NCBI RefSeq assembly: GCF_000186465.1
Contig: NZ_GL636091.1
Span: 103,188-167,187 of the forward strand
Origin: Streptococcus australis ATCC 700641
GTDB lineage: Bacteria; Bacillota; Bacilli; Lactobacillales; Streptococcaceae
DNA: 64,000 bases
Direction: 5' to 3'
Part shown: positions 35,674 to 44,386 of the stretch, in pieces
How positions within the stretch are numbered: the first letter of the stretch is position 1
How the letters are laid out: every line of letters begins with the position of its first letter
Notes under the pieces: generated by a model
Seen by the model: only the letters and a program-made list of their open reading frames with translations
Told to the model about the DNA's origin: nothing
Database searches by the model: none
Made by a program: the position numbers and the translations under genes

Positions 35674-36216
35674 CTAGCTTTCTTCGATTACTTTTTGGCA
35701 CTCTGCATCCCAGTACGCCTGCCATCTACCATGTTTTTTAGCAAAATAAACGGTAAACTCATCATTTACATAATCTGCAACATATCGAAGATTAGGCGGA
35801 TTTTCCTCACCATTTAATATCCAAGGATGGAAGTAAAATGTCCTTTCCCATCTCTTCTGAGTATAGCCGAGATCCTTGGCATACTGAGGGATGGGTTGTT
35901 GCATCTCACTTTCCAAATAGGACTGAATGGCATTGTCAAAACTATTCAAACGAGCTAATAGTTGCTTAAACTGATCTTCCTCCTCAATTTTGAAATCACC
36001 TATGAACTCAAATTCTGCAAAGTCTATAGAAAATTCAAATAATGTGATTTTACCATCCTCAACATAGTGCCCATCTTCATCAACACAACAACGAGTTCCT
36101 GACTTCAATACTCGCTCAAAATCTAAATCCGCAAAGCGATTGCGGGGAAGGATCGACTCACGTTCTTGAGATTTTTGGGATTTTTTACTAAATAACCGCT
36201 TAAATTTCTGAAGCAT
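35674..36216 (-). CDS. Hypothetical protein (180 aa)
   Basis: The N terminus is strongly basic (MLQKFKRLFSKKSQKSQ); the rest is acidic and aromatic-rich, with no membrane segment. I do not recognise the family. It is followed on the same strand by the Nudix gene and preceded by the M50-like gene 23 bases upstream, so it may be in one operon with them. AAAGGGAG lies just before the start. Confidence 0.6.
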   Translation of the reverse strand: MLQKFKRLFSKKSQKSQERESILPRNRFADLDFERVLKSGTRCCVDEDGHYVEDGKITLFEFSIDFAEFEFIGDFKIEEEDQFKQLLARLNSFDNAIQSYLESEMQQPIPQYAKDLGYTQKRWERTFYFHPWILNGEENPPNLRYVADYVNDEFTVYFAKKHGRWQAYWDAECQKVIEES

Positions 36217-36239
36217 CGGACAGCTCCCTTTCCTATTTC

Positions 36240-37307
36240 TCAGCTCACCTGAGTCTCTTCTTCCTGTATGGCTTGTTCCAACTCATCTAACCACTGCTGG
36301 TAATAAGCTTTCTCATCCCGCAGCATGAGGCTCACATCCATCTTCTGTCTGGCAAGCTTGACCGCCTTGTGTGTCTGGGACAAATCCTTCTTGACCTTAA
36401 ATTGATACCAGGCTTGGACCGCCTGTATATTGGTCAATTTCATCGACAAAAAAGACTTGACTCGTCGAATGGTCGCGTATTCCTCTGCTTTCTCATGATC
36501 ACCTTCCAACAAGGCGATATGCAGTAGGGACAACTGGGAGGCCGTTTGAATCATCGGATTATCTGTCCTCTTCAGTAAAGCCTGAAAGTGCTCCTTAGCC
36601 GCCTCTCGATCGCCCTCTAAGACTTCTCCCTGAAGGGCTAAGGCACCCTCCACAAAGCCTCCTCGCGCCTCCTCAGGGACAGGCCCAACAAAGTCTTTTA
36701 GGTCGTAGTCTTCTGGCGCTAGCAGGGTCTGAGCAGAATGGCGCAGTCCTAGATAAGCATAGGTTACATTTTCAGGATGGCGCATCAATTCTAACATTTT
36801 GGCTCCATCTGTAATCCCAAGGGGGAGAACATTGGCCAAAATGAAGGAGAGATTGAGACAAATCCAAGTGCCTGCAAAATACCAACTCTGTGTCAGAACT
36901 CCAAAGAGGATGGATAAGATGAGTAAGGTCAAATGAACCAATATCCCACCTGAAAGCATCAAGACCATTCGTTGGTCACTTTCATCCTCTTTTAGTCCAA
37001 TATACTGGGCACCGACATTTTTCAGAATTGCCGTGCGACTAAGACGAAACTTTCCTGCTTTTTTAGTCAGGAGGAAACTTCCCAAGCCTAAAGCGACGAG
37101 GCGATAACCCGTCAGATAGCCACAGAAAGCATGCCCCAGTTCATGAAGAATGAAAATGAGATACATGCTACCGAAAGTGAAGAGATAGCCCGGTACAAAA
37201 ACCAGTTGAAAGCCTAAATCCGTAAAGGCGATCGTCCCCAAGACAAAAGCACCCATCAAGAGAAGAAAGGACAGGCCGTAAACCAGGTAGGTCCCAATTT
37301 TTTTCAT
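36240..37307 (-). CDS. M50-like membrane zinc metalloprotease with C-terminal TPR-like region
   Basis: The 355-residue protein has membrane segments in its first half and HELGH at residues 55-59, the M50/site-2-protease zinc motif. The second half is a soluble helical region with TPR-like character (LLHIALLEGDHEKAEEYA). A matching metal Asp motif is not obvious, though GITDGAKMLELM near residue 180 has an Asp-Gly pair that may serve. It could process membrane proteins; the target is unknown. The start at 37307 has GGGAG before it. It is 17 bases after the DUF3013 gene. Confidence 0.75.
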   Translation of the reverse strand: MKKIGTYLVYGLSFLLLMGAFVLGTIAFTDLGFQLVFVPGYLFTFGSMYLIFILHELGHAFCGYLTGYRLVALGLGSFLLTKKAGKFRLSRTAILKNVGAQYIGLKEDESDQRMVLMLSGGILVHLTLLILSILFGVLTQSWYFAGTWICLNLSFILANVLPLGITDGAKMLELMRHPENVTYAYLGLRHSAQTLLAPEDYDLKDFVGPVPEEARGGFVEGALALQGEVLEGDREAAKEHFQALLKRTDNPMIQTASQLSLLHIALLEGDHEKAEEYATIRRVKSFLSMKLTNIQAVQAWYQFKVKKDLSQTHKAVKLARQKMDVSLMLRDEKAYYQQWLDELEQAIQEEETQVS

Positions 37308-37324
37308 AAACTCTCCCACTATTC

Positions 37325-37795
37325 CTAATATCTCGGATAAGGGTAAAAGGTGCTTTCTTCCAGGCCGACTTTTCCTTCTTCAAAGACTTCTTGGTTCCAG
37401 ACGATCTCAAAGCTCTCTGCTTCTTCGTCTGCTAAGAAATCCATGAGGTCATCCAAGGCCAGCTCGGCTGTATCTTTGAGGAAGGTCGCAAAATAAGCTA
37501 GAAACTCCCGAGACAAGCCTTTTTTCGGTTCATAAGGAATCGCTGTTAAATAGGCATCTTCCTCCATATGAGACTTGGCTGGATTGTAGAAGATAACAGC
37601 TTCTTCAAAGAAGATATCCTCGTCAGACTCTTCCCCCGACTCATCGACCAAGGCAACCCCTCCTGTGTTTTGTACTTCTAAGAGAAAAGCCACTTCTACT
37701 GCATGATTCTTCTTATCCCAATTGATCTCAAAGTCAAAGGGAAAGACCTTTTCCATTTCCTCTTCTAAAACATCCAAAAATCCATATTTAGACAT
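37325..37795 (-). CDS. DUF3013 family protein
   Basis: The 156-residue protein is very acidic, without membrane segments, and matches from memory the streptococcal DUF3013 family. Its function is not known. ATG 37795 gives better spacing from AGAGG than ATG 37798. It starts the operon leading through the M50-like gene. Confidence 0.7.
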   Translation of the reverse strand: MSKYGFLDVLEEEMEKVFPFDFEINWDKKNHAVEVAFLLEVQNTGGVALVDESGEESDEDIFFEEAVIFYNPAKSHMEEDAYLTAIPYEPKKGLSREFLAYFATFLKDTAELALDDLMDFLADEEAESFEIVWNQEVFEEGKVGLEESTFYPYPRY

Positions 37796-37909
37796 CATGT
37801 CCTCTTTCTAATTTCCCACTCTTAGAGCGGAATATGATACAATAGTTACTACAATCTTACCATAAAAACTGCCTCTTTTAAAGGAGACAAAGCTAGAAAG
37901 GAGACCCTT

Positions 37910-39181
37910 ATGCCGGACAATCTCGCCCTGCGCATGCGCCCCAAAACCATCGACCAGGTCATCGGACAAGAACACCTGGTCGGGGAGGGAAAAATCATCC
38001 GCCGCATGGTGGAGGCCAATCGTCTCTCGTCCATGATTCTCTTTGGCCCACCAGGGATTGGCAAGACCAGTATTGCTTCTGCTATCGCAGGCACAACCAA
38101 GTATGCCTTTCGGACCTTCAATGCAACCGTCGACAGCAAAAAACGCCTGCAAGAGATCGCAGAGGAAGCCAAGTTTTCAGGTGGCTTAGTCCTGCTTTTG
38201 GATGAGATCCATCGCCTCGATAAAACCAAACAAGATTTTCTCCTGCCTTTGCTCGAGAGCGGTCTGGTCATCATGATCGGCGCAACGACTGAGAATCCTT
38301 TCTTCTCCGTGACGCCTGCCATTCGCAGTCGGGTACAGATTTTTGAGTTGGAACCCTTGACCAATGAGCAGGTCAAAGAGGCGATCCAGTTGGCGCTGAG
38401 CGACTCTGAGCGGGGCTTTGACTTTCCTGTTACCCTTGACGAGGATGCCTTGGATTTCATCGCCACTTCGACCAATGGAGACCTGCGTTCTGCCTATAAC
38501 TCTCTCGATTTAGCCGTCCTCTCTACCAAGGAAGGGGAGGATGGCGTTCGCCACATCAGTCTCGAGATCATGGAGAACAGTCTCCAGCGTAGCTACATCA
38601 CCATGGACAAAGATGGAGACGGCCACTATGATGTGCTCTCTGCCCTGCAAAAGTCTATCCGTGGTTCGGATGTCGATGCCAGCCTCCACTACGCCGCACG
38701 CTTGATTGAAGCGGGAGATCTCCCCAGCTTAGCCCGTCGCTTGACGGTCATTGCCTACGAAGATATCGGCCTAGCTAATCCAGAAGCGCAGATCCATACG
38801 GTGACAGCCCTTCAGGCAGCGGAGCGCATCGGATTCCCCGAAGCCCGCATCCTCATCGCCAACATCGTCATCGACCTGGCCCTTTCACCCAAGTCCAACT
38901 CAGCCTACGTCGCCATGGACAAGGCTTTGGCTGACCTCCGTAAGTCGGGCAATCTTCCCATCCCTCGCCATTTACGGGATGGCCACTATGCCGGAAGCAA
39001 GACCTTGGGAAATGCCCAAGACTACAAATACCCCCACAATTATCCTGGTAATTGGGTCCAACAGGACTACCTGCCAGACAAGCTGAAGGGCACCTCTTAT
39101 TTCACTCCCAATGAAAATGGCAAATACGAGCGAGCCCTAGGGGCGACAAAAGAGAAGATTGATCAACTCAAGAAAAGGTGA
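37910..39181 (+). CDS. rarA: Replication-associated recombination protein A (MgsA/RarA AAA+ ATPase)
   Basis: The 423-residue AAA+ protein has Walker A GPPGIGKTS, Walker B LLLDEIHR, sensor 1 GATTENP and a C-terminal tetramerisation domain. It acts at stalled replication forks. In streptococci it lies directly before 6S RNA and tRNA-Lys, as here. GAAAGGAG precedes the start. Confidence 0.95.
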   Translation: MPDNLALRMRPKTIDQVIGQEHLVGEGKIIRRMVEANRLSSMILFGPPGIGKTSIASAIAGTTKYAFRTFNATVDSKKRLQEIAEEAKFSGGLVLLLDEIHRLDKTKQDFLLPLLESGLVIMIGATTENPFFSVTPAIRSRVQIFELEPLTNEQVKEAIQLALSDSERGFDFPVTLDEDALDFIATSTNGDLRSAYNSLDLAVLSTKEGEDGVRHISLEIMENSLQRSYITMDKDGDGHYDVLSALQKSIRGSDVDASLHYAARLIEAGDLPSLARRLTVIAYEDIGLANPEAQIHTVTALQAAERIGFPEARILIANIVIDLALSPKSNSAYVAMDKALADLRKSGNLPIPRHLRDGHYAGSKTLGNAQDYKYPHNYPGNWVQQDYLPDKLKGTSYFTPNENGKYERALGATKEKIDQLKKR

Positions 39182-39210
39182 TATCGGTTCCAAAAAATTG
39201 AGATTTTCCC

Positions 39211-39238
39211 TTGAAATTTTTTTGAAATATGGTATCAT
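39211..39238 (+). promoter_or_regulatory. Promoter of 6S RNA
   Basis: TTGAAA (39211-39216) and TATCAT (39233-39238) are 16 bases apart, about 8-10 bases before the first base of the closing stem. Confidence 0.65.
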
Positions 39239-39245
39239 ATACATA

Positions 39246-39443
39246 TAGAAACGCTGTGGTGTACGACTTCACACTTAAGTGTTGACCGACTATTTTTTGT
39301 ATTATTAGGGAAACAAAGGACTTCTAACAGCATGCAGGCCGTATCACGCGGAAGCAGCTTCAGTTAGAGCAAGTTGCCCACCTGCTTAATTGCGCGGGTT
39401 CAATACAAACCGTGAAGTTTCGGCACCAATACAGCTTTTTTTT
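39246..39443 (+). ncRNA. ssrS: 6S RNA
   Basis: The segment has no ORF, a promoter in front, ends that pair (GCTGTGGTG near 39253 with CACCAATACAGC near 39425-39435) and a T-run at 39436-39443. Position between rarA and tRNA-Lys, length of about 195 bases and sequence fit streptococcal 6S RNA, which binds the vegetative RNA polymerase. Exact ends are estimated. Confidence 0.8.
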
Positions 39444-39516
39444 GCCTCCTTAGCTCAGTTGGTAGAGCAGTAGACTCTTAATCTATGGGTCGCAGGTTCG
39501 AGCCCTGCAGGGGGCA
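39444..39516 (+). tRNA. tRNA-Lys (anticodon CTT)
   Basis: All arms fold: acceptor GCCTCCT/AGGGGGC, D arm GCTC/GAGC, anticodon stem GTAGA/TCTAT with loop CTCTTAA (anticodon CTT), T arm GCAGG/CCTGC with TTCGAGC. The CCA end is not encoded. Its 3' end is the integration site of the elements that follow. Confidence 0.96.
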
Positions 39517-39518
39517 TC
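39507..39518 (+). other. Attachment site att1 (tRNA-Lys 3' end)
   Basis: GCAGGGGGCATC at the tRNA end recurs at 42935-42946 (one mismatch) and 52330-52341 (exact). It marks the left junction of the integrated elements. Confidence 0.8.
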
Positions 39519-39602
39519 AAACTTCAACAGTAAAAGCCTTGATAACCAAGGCTTTTTTGCTTGTCTTAAGAGCATTTGCCCCATCATTTGCCCCACATTT
39601 TT
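39519..39602. repeat. Element left end L1 with terminator
   Basis: Carries the hairpin AAAGCCTTG/CAAGGCTTT with a T-run, then two TTTGCCCCA repeats. L2 at 42947-43051 is nearly identical through the last bases of the integrase gene; only the hairpin part occurs after att3 at 52342-52390. Confidence 0.8.
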
Positions 39603-40898
39603 TTATGAGCAATCTTTCCAGACATCTCTAATTTGATTAAATTCTTCAAAAATTTTCTCTTCTAAAGTGTGTCCATATACTTCTACTAACATTGAAATAT
39701 CTTTATGCCCTAGAATTTTTGCAATAACTCCAAGGTCAAATCCTTTGTGCCAGAGGTAGCTTCCATAGGTATGACGTGCTCCTTTTGTCGTGATAATTGG
39801 ATAAATATCTAATTCATTTAAAAGAACACTCAAAGCTTTATTGACACTTGCAATGTCTGGTACCAAGTGAATATATCCATAATGCTGAAAAATCATTTTA
39901 TACCTATTCTTGATTCCCAGCTCTTTATTAGCCTTCTCTTGTTCAATTTTTAGGACTTGTAATATCTTAATACATTCTTCGTCTATCGGTACCATCCGAA
40001 TAGACGTTTTGTTTTTTGGAGGGACAAATTTATGAGAAAGGGTATTAAACCTCCTATATGTTTTTAGCAGTCCTCTGTCAAAGTCAACTTCATTCTAAGT
40101 TAACGCTATTAACTCTCCAAACCTCATGCCTGTTTTTAATAGAAAATAGACGATATAAGGAACAATTGAGCGTTGGTAATCAAATTTTCTCTTTACTGCT
40201 AAAAGTAAATCCAGATAGTCCTTTTCTGTATGTAAATATTTCTCTTCTGTCATCTGTTGTTCTTTGGATGAAAATAACTCGACATGTTGTGTAAAATCAT
40301 CTATTAGAACTTTGTCGGCAATTGCCATTTGGATGCTCTGATGAATCCCAGTATTCAATCTACCAAGAAAATTTCTACCAACTGTTTGTCCATACTTATT
40401 CATAATTCTTTGGTATTCACTCGCACGAATTTGAGTGACTTTTTTATTTCCAAATAATCTTTCAATTGTGTTTTTACGGAGAAGATATTTTTTCTTTGTC
40501 TCTTCCGACCTACTACTCGGTAGAATTTTTAGTTCAAGCCATTCTTGATATAGATCGACAAGAGAAATATCTCTAGAAATTCTTTTTCCTAAACGAAGTT
40601 CTTGCAGAATCGGTTCAGCTTCTGACTCTGCAAGTTTTTTTGTTTTAAAACCGCTATTATGAGCAACAGTTTTTCCTTCGTTACGAATTTCATAGGTCCA
40701 TAAGTTATCATGTATTTCAAATGAGTCAACTCTTGTACTTATTGCCTGTTTCAGATTTTTGAAAATTCGTCTTAGGGAACCAGTGTCTGTATCCCAGATA
40801 ACCGTTAATCTATCAATACTGACATCTAACCTCTGTACTAATTCTCCTACATCACATCGTTCTTGAATGCTTCTTAAATCTTGTATAGAAACCAACAA
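39603..40898 (-). pseudogene. int: Tyrosine-recombinase integrase, inactivated by one in-frame amber codon
   Basis: The gene reads in one frame across the whole span except for a TAG at 40095-40097, where relatives have Trp (ALT-W-NEVDFD), so TGG to TAG is likely. The N-terminal 267 residues hold the arm- and core-binding domains (with SLVDLYQEWLELK) and the first catalytic Arg region (KTGMRFGELIALT). The remaining 130 residues carry GARHTYGSYLW, LGHKDISML and the tyrosine in VEVYGH. Unless the stop is suppressed or translation restarts, the enzyme is dead and the element is fixed. It sits against the tRNA-Lys site, as expected for a tRNA-targeting integrase. Confidence 0.88.
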
Positions 40899-41033
40899 AA
40901 TTGTCCCCCCTTCTTTTAGATTTTTTAGGCCTCAGAAACACCGTCAAATCAACGTTTGCTCGTTCCGTCGTTCTTTGGGCGTTGCCCTAAGTGTACCTTT
41001 TTGCTGGCTGTTAGAATAGCCAGCTTTTGCTTG
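40899..41033. other. Non-coding stretch upstream of the integrase
   Basis: Holds a good Shine-Dalgarno for int (GGGGGG just upstream) and the hairpin GCTGGCTGTTAGAATAGCCAGC-like structure at 41003-41024. A 60-codon ORF on the minus strand across 40944-41126 is not convincing because it runs through the stem-loop structures. Confidence 0.4.
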
Positions 41034-41121
41034 GCTAGAAATTGTCTGGACGGCAGTCTGCAGGACTTCGCCTGACTTCCCGTCAGGCTCGTCCCTTGTC
41101 CTTGTCCACACAATTTCTAGC
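41034..41121. other. Large stem-loop, possible oriT/single-strand origin or structured RNA
   Basis: An 18-base arm at 41034-41051 beginning GCTAGAAATTGT pairs with 41104-41121 (17 of 18 match). At its centre GCCTGAC-TTCCC-GTCAGGC (41070-41088) forms a second hairpin. The segment is visibly richer in G+C than its AT-rich flanks and lies between int and the regulator of the element, where mobilisable elements often carry transfer or replication origins. No relaxase gene is present. Confidence 0.5.
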
Positions 41122-41209
41122 TCCAAGGCTTCGAATAGTCATAAGTCATCGTCTTGTCCTCAACTTCCTCCCCACTCACCAATCCTAAACTTACGAGCTA
41201 TTTTGTATT

Positions 41210-41237
41210 ATTTATAACTTATTTATAAGTTATAAAT
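41210..41237. promoter_or_regulatory. Perfect 13-2-13 inverted repeat, probable operator of the Xre regulator
   Basis: ATTTATAACTTAT and its exact inverse ATAAGTTATAAAT are separated by TT, about 100 bases upstream of the Xre gene. Such symmetry is typical for a dimeric phage-type repressor. Confidence 0.6.
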
Positions 41238-41333
41238 ATATTTTATAAAAAATATTTTAATTAGTCAACTAAAAACTTGATTTGTAAGTTTATAGGTGAT
41301 AAAATAAGTTAAAAATAAAAATAGGAGTTTCCC

Positions 41334-41846
41334 ATGACCTTTATTATTCAAAATTTTGGACCCAATTTGGCACGACTACGCATAGAAAAAGGAGTAAGCC
41401 AAACTCAACTAGCTGAAGATTTAGGAATCGGTAAACAGTCCATCTCTGATTACGAAAAACAAAAAAGCTATCCTACCTTTGCAAATTTGGATAAGATAGC
41501 AGAATATTTTAATGCAACTCCAACCCAACTCTTTGGAACTAGTAAAGAGATTGAGTTAGAAAAGAGTGTTCTTGAATCTAATGAATACTCTGATAAAGTA
41601 AGTGAGATTTTAAAAGCTGTCAAATACATCGAAGATTTTCTAGAAACTGATGGACAGTACTTAGAGGATTTACTTTACCTAACAAGAGGCAACCAACTAT
41701 ACACAGAAGATGGAGATGAGTTGTATATTGATCCAACTTCTCAGAAAAGAACACTTCATAACCAATATGAACCTGGTTTTATTGTAGCAAGGGATAAATC
41801 TCCACTAGAACTCTTAATTGAAAATAAGGAATTGTTTGATAAATAG
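41334..41846 (+). CDS. Xre-family regulator of the integrated element (intact copy)
   Basis: The 170-residue protein has a classic Xre helix-turn-helix at residues 8-65 (LARLRIEKGVSQTQLAEDLG) and a C-terminal half of unknown fold. It probably controls the element. Two truncated copies of the same gene lie at 43052-43453 and 50416-50579, which shows that related elements inserted here repeatedly. AGGAG six bases before the ATG supports the start. The hairpin AAGCGAGG/CCTCGCTT follows. Confidence 0.85.
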   Translation: MTFIIQNFGPNLARLRIEKGVSQTQLAEDLGIGKQSISDYEKQKSYPTFANLDKIAEYFNATPTQLFGTSKEIELEKSVLESNEYSDKVSEILKAVKYIEDFLETDGQYLEDLLYLTRGNQLYTEDGDELYIDPTSQKRTLHNQYEPGFIVARDKSPLELLIENKELFDK

Positions 41847-41929
41847 AAAAAGCGAGGATAACCTCGCTTCAGATTGAAGTTAAAATCTTTAGAAGACACT
41901 TTTATAAGGACTTTGTCTTCAATCTGTGA

Positions 41930-41957
41930 AAAGGAGTGAAAACTCCTTTTCTTTTTG
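41930..41957 (+). terminator. Terminator after the Xre gene
   Basis: AAAAGGAG-TGAAAA-CTCCTTTT followed by CTTTTTG. Confidence 0.7.
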
Positions 41958-42064
41958 TAAGTCAGACTGAAACTTCCAAATTGTTTATTTATTTTATTGA
42001 CATTTTCTATAAAAATAAGTATAATAGTTTTATTAGCAAACTATACTATATAGGGGGTATTGAA

Positions 42065-42581
42065 ATGAAATTTTCTAATCGTTTACTGCTATTCCTTGCA
42101 GGAGTTGTTTTTGTCCTTTTTAGGACTTTTCCTATTTACAAACCCAGTAGCTAATCTTGTTGCTTACAGCTGGTGGATTTCATTTGGTTTACTGGTTTCT
42201 TCTATAGCAGCTATTTTAGGCTATTTCTCTGCACCAAAAGAGCTTCGCTCACCTGTTTATCTTTTCCAAGGATTTGTTAGTCTTCTCTTAGCTCTTTACC
42301 TCGTTGCTTATGGCTTTGTGACCCTGCCGGTCGTCATTCCGACCATTGTAGGAATTTGGTTAATTGTAGAAGCCATTATTGCTTTCTTTAAAGGCAATCG
42401 TCTAAGATTGATTTTCCCTATTATTGGTAGCAATATCATGTGGGTAGCCTTGCTTGAATTTTTACTAGGTCTAGTGATTCTGTTCAATCCAGTGGCTACA
42501 GGTGTCTTTGTCGTTTATGTCATTGCCTTTTCATTTTTAGTTACTGGCTTCACCTACATTATTGAGGCCTTTCGTAAATAG
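42065..42581 (+). pseudogene. DUF308/HdeD-like membrane protein with a +1 frameshift
   Basis: ATG 42065 begins MKFSNRLLLFLAGVVFVL, then the frame breaks at a run of five T's (about 42117-42121). With one T fewer the reading continues LGLFLFTNPVAN and on to the stop at 42581, giving about 170 residues with six membrane segments in the HdeD/DUF308 pattern. Slippage at the homopolymer could in principle restore the frame in some cells. A TTG-initiated ORF from 42096 covers most of the protein but lacks the first segment. HdeD relates to acid resistance in enterobacteria; here the role is unknown. Confidence 0.75.
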
Positions 42582-42606
42582 TCTAGTTGCTATTTCTATC
42601 GCATTC

Positions 42607-42639
42607 AAAAAAGCTGGGAAATCATATTCTCAGCTTTTT
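42607..42639 (+). terminator. Terminator after the DUF308 gene
   Basis: AAAAAGCTGGGAA and TTCTCAGCTTTTT pair with one mismatch and end in T's. Confidence 0.8.
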
Positions 42640-42682
42640 CGTCTCTTTAATTATCACTTTTTCGCATTCCATTCTACGTAGA

Positions 42683-42934
42683 AATTTGTTTTTCCATTTT
42701 ATTCTCCAATTTGATCTCGCACTGACATTTATTTATAACAAAACTATATATCTAGAATAGCATAATCATTAGGTATTATAGGTTTTCAAACAAAATACGA
42801 GTCATTCGTTTTTGCCCCGCTTTTGCCCCATTTTTAAATCCTGACATTGAAAATACCTAAAAGTATTTCCCTAAAATCAGCTATATTTCAACATTTTTGT
42901 TTATTTTCAATATGAAAAGTTCTTACAAATCCAT
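42683..42934. repeat. Element right end R1
   Basis: A 250-base AT-rich segment with TTTGCCCC repeats, closely similar to R2 (50165-50415) and R3 (52080-52329). Each ends in AAAT(C/T)CAT; R1 and R3 lead straight into an att core. No gene seen. Confidence 0.85.
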
Positions 42935-42946
42935 GTAGGGGGCATC
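42935..42946 (+). other. Attachment site att2
   Basis: GTAGGGGGCATC differs from att1 and att3 at one base. It is the junction between the first and second stacked elements. Confidence 0.75.
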
Positions 42947-43051
42947 TAAATCAACAGGAAAAAGCCTTGATTTAAAAGGCTTTTTTGCTTGTCTATAACT
43001 GATTTGCCCCATCATTTGCCCCACATTTTTTTATGAGCAATCTTTCCATAC
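42947..43051. repeat. Element left end L2 plus integrase 3' remnant
   Basis: Copies L1, including the hairpin, the TTTGCCCCA repeats and the last bases of the integrase gene (TTATGAGCAATCTTTCC), then runs straight into the Xre gene at a shared CATCTCTGATTA. A deletion between int and xre joined them. Confidence 0.8.
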
Positions 43052-43453
43052 ATCTCTGATTACGAAAAACAAAAAAGCTATCCTACCTTTGCAAATTTAG
43101 ATAAGATAGCAGAATATTTTAATGCAACTCCAACTCAACTTTTTGGAACGAGTAAGGAGATTGAATTAGAAAAGAGTGTTCTTGAATCGAATGAATACTC
43201 TGATAAAGTAAGTGAGATCTTAAAGGCTGTCAAATACATCGAACATTTTCTACAAACTGATGGACAGTACTTAGAGGATTTACTTTACCTAACAAGAGGC
43301 AACCAACTATACACAGAAGATGGAGATGAATTGTATATTGATCCAACTTCTCAGAAAAGAACATTTCATACCCAATATGAACCCGGTTTTATTGTAGCAA
43401 GAGAGAAATCCCCACTTGAACTCTTAATTGAAAATAAGGACCTATTAGATTAA
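43052..43453 (+). pseudogene. 5'-truncated copy of the Xre regulator gene
   Basis: The frame from ISDYEKQKSYP to the stop is intact and over 95% alike by eye to residues 38-170 of the 41334 protein, but the start and the first helices of the DNA-binding domain are lost in the int-xre deletion. It could make only a fragment without the DNA-binding part. Confidence 0.85.
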
Positions 43454-43463
43454 ATAAAGAGGA

Positions 43464-43730
43464 TAAAGGAATCCAGCATCTATGTCACGTAAAGGAAACA
43501 GCCCAGATAATGGCATGATGGAGTCCTTCTTTGGCATTCTTAAGTCTGAGATGTTTTATCGTTATGAGAAGACCATTCACTCACTTGAGCAATTGGAACA
43601 AGCTATTGTAGACTATATTGATTATTACAACATCAAACGAATTAAGATAAAACTAAAAGGACTCAGTCCTGTGCAATACAGAACTAAATCCTTTGGATAA
43701 ACTAATTGTCTAACTTTTTGGGGTCAGTAT
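43464..43730 (+). mobile_element. IS3-family (IS150/IS861-like) 3' remnant
   Basis: From 43482 the reading frame gives 72 residues starting [17 protein letters not shown], the C-terminal part of an IS3 OrfB transposase with the last catalytic Glu, followed by the IS end CTAACTTTTTGGGGTCAGTA. The first two thirds of the transposase are missing, and the frame is shifted by one base just before 43482. Inactive. Confidence 0.85.
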
Positions 43731-43789
43731 AAAATCCTCCCCTAACAATAAATTATTATTTTACAACTTTTATTACAAATATTGTGTTT

Positions 43790-44386
43790 TTAATCATTAA
43801 ATATAAGCCAACTATCTATTTTATCTTTTGGTTTTTCCCAACTTGCAATAACACGTATTCCTTTCATTTCTGTACTGGAAATACCTAATTTTCCTCCTTT
43901 TCCTAATAAATATAATGTATATTGCGAATCAGTATTTGCTTCATAAGAACCCTTGATAAATTTTTCATCTGTACTAACTTTCCAAGCATCTAATCTAGGA
44001 ATACTAATTTTTATATCTGTTTTTTGATCAGCTATATCCAATGATATTTCTCCTTCTTTAATTCCCCTTATGCTTACTTCTTTATTTTCTTTTAAATCTA
44101 TTTCCCCTGACTTTGCTATGATTCCATCTTTAGATACTACAAAAACAATAGCTTTGTCTTGTTTTTCTTTGACTAGATCTTTTGGAAAATAAAATTTTTC
44201 TCCATTTGTTCTATTCAAAATACATTTTTTCCCCATCGCAATACCCACTGTATCTATTTTTTCTTTTGTTTCATTTTTTACTGTAAATGCAACATCAATA
44301 TCATCACTATTTCTGTTCATGTAAAAGAATAAACCACAAATGCACAGTGCTATAACCGGTACTAATAAAGCAATCTTCCTTTTCAT
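43790..44386 (-). CDS. Membrane-anchored protein of unknown function in the bacteriocin cassette
   Basis: The 198-residue protein has one N-terminal membrane anchor (about residues 5-23) and an extracellular beta-rich domain. It overlaps the ABC ATPase gene by four bases, so it belongs to the operon. I do not recognise a family. It might help immunity or export, by position only. AT-rich codon use matches the cassette and differs from the core genes. Confidence 0.65.
   Translation of the reverse strand: MKRKIALLVPVIALCICGLFFYMNRNSDDIDVAFTVKNETKEKIDTVGIAMGKKCILNRTNGEKFYFPKDLVKEKQDKAIVFVVSKDGIIAKSGEIDLKENKEVSIRGIKEGEISLDIADQKTDIKISIPRLDAWKVSTDEKFIKGSYEANTDSQYTLYLLGKGGKLGISSTEMKGIRVIASWEKPKDKIDSWLIFND

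Noticed and set aside
40944..41126. 60-codon minus-strand ORF upstream of the integrase
   Set aside because: It runs through the large inverted repeat and hairpins, so its frame is better explained by structured DNA; no ribosome binding site.
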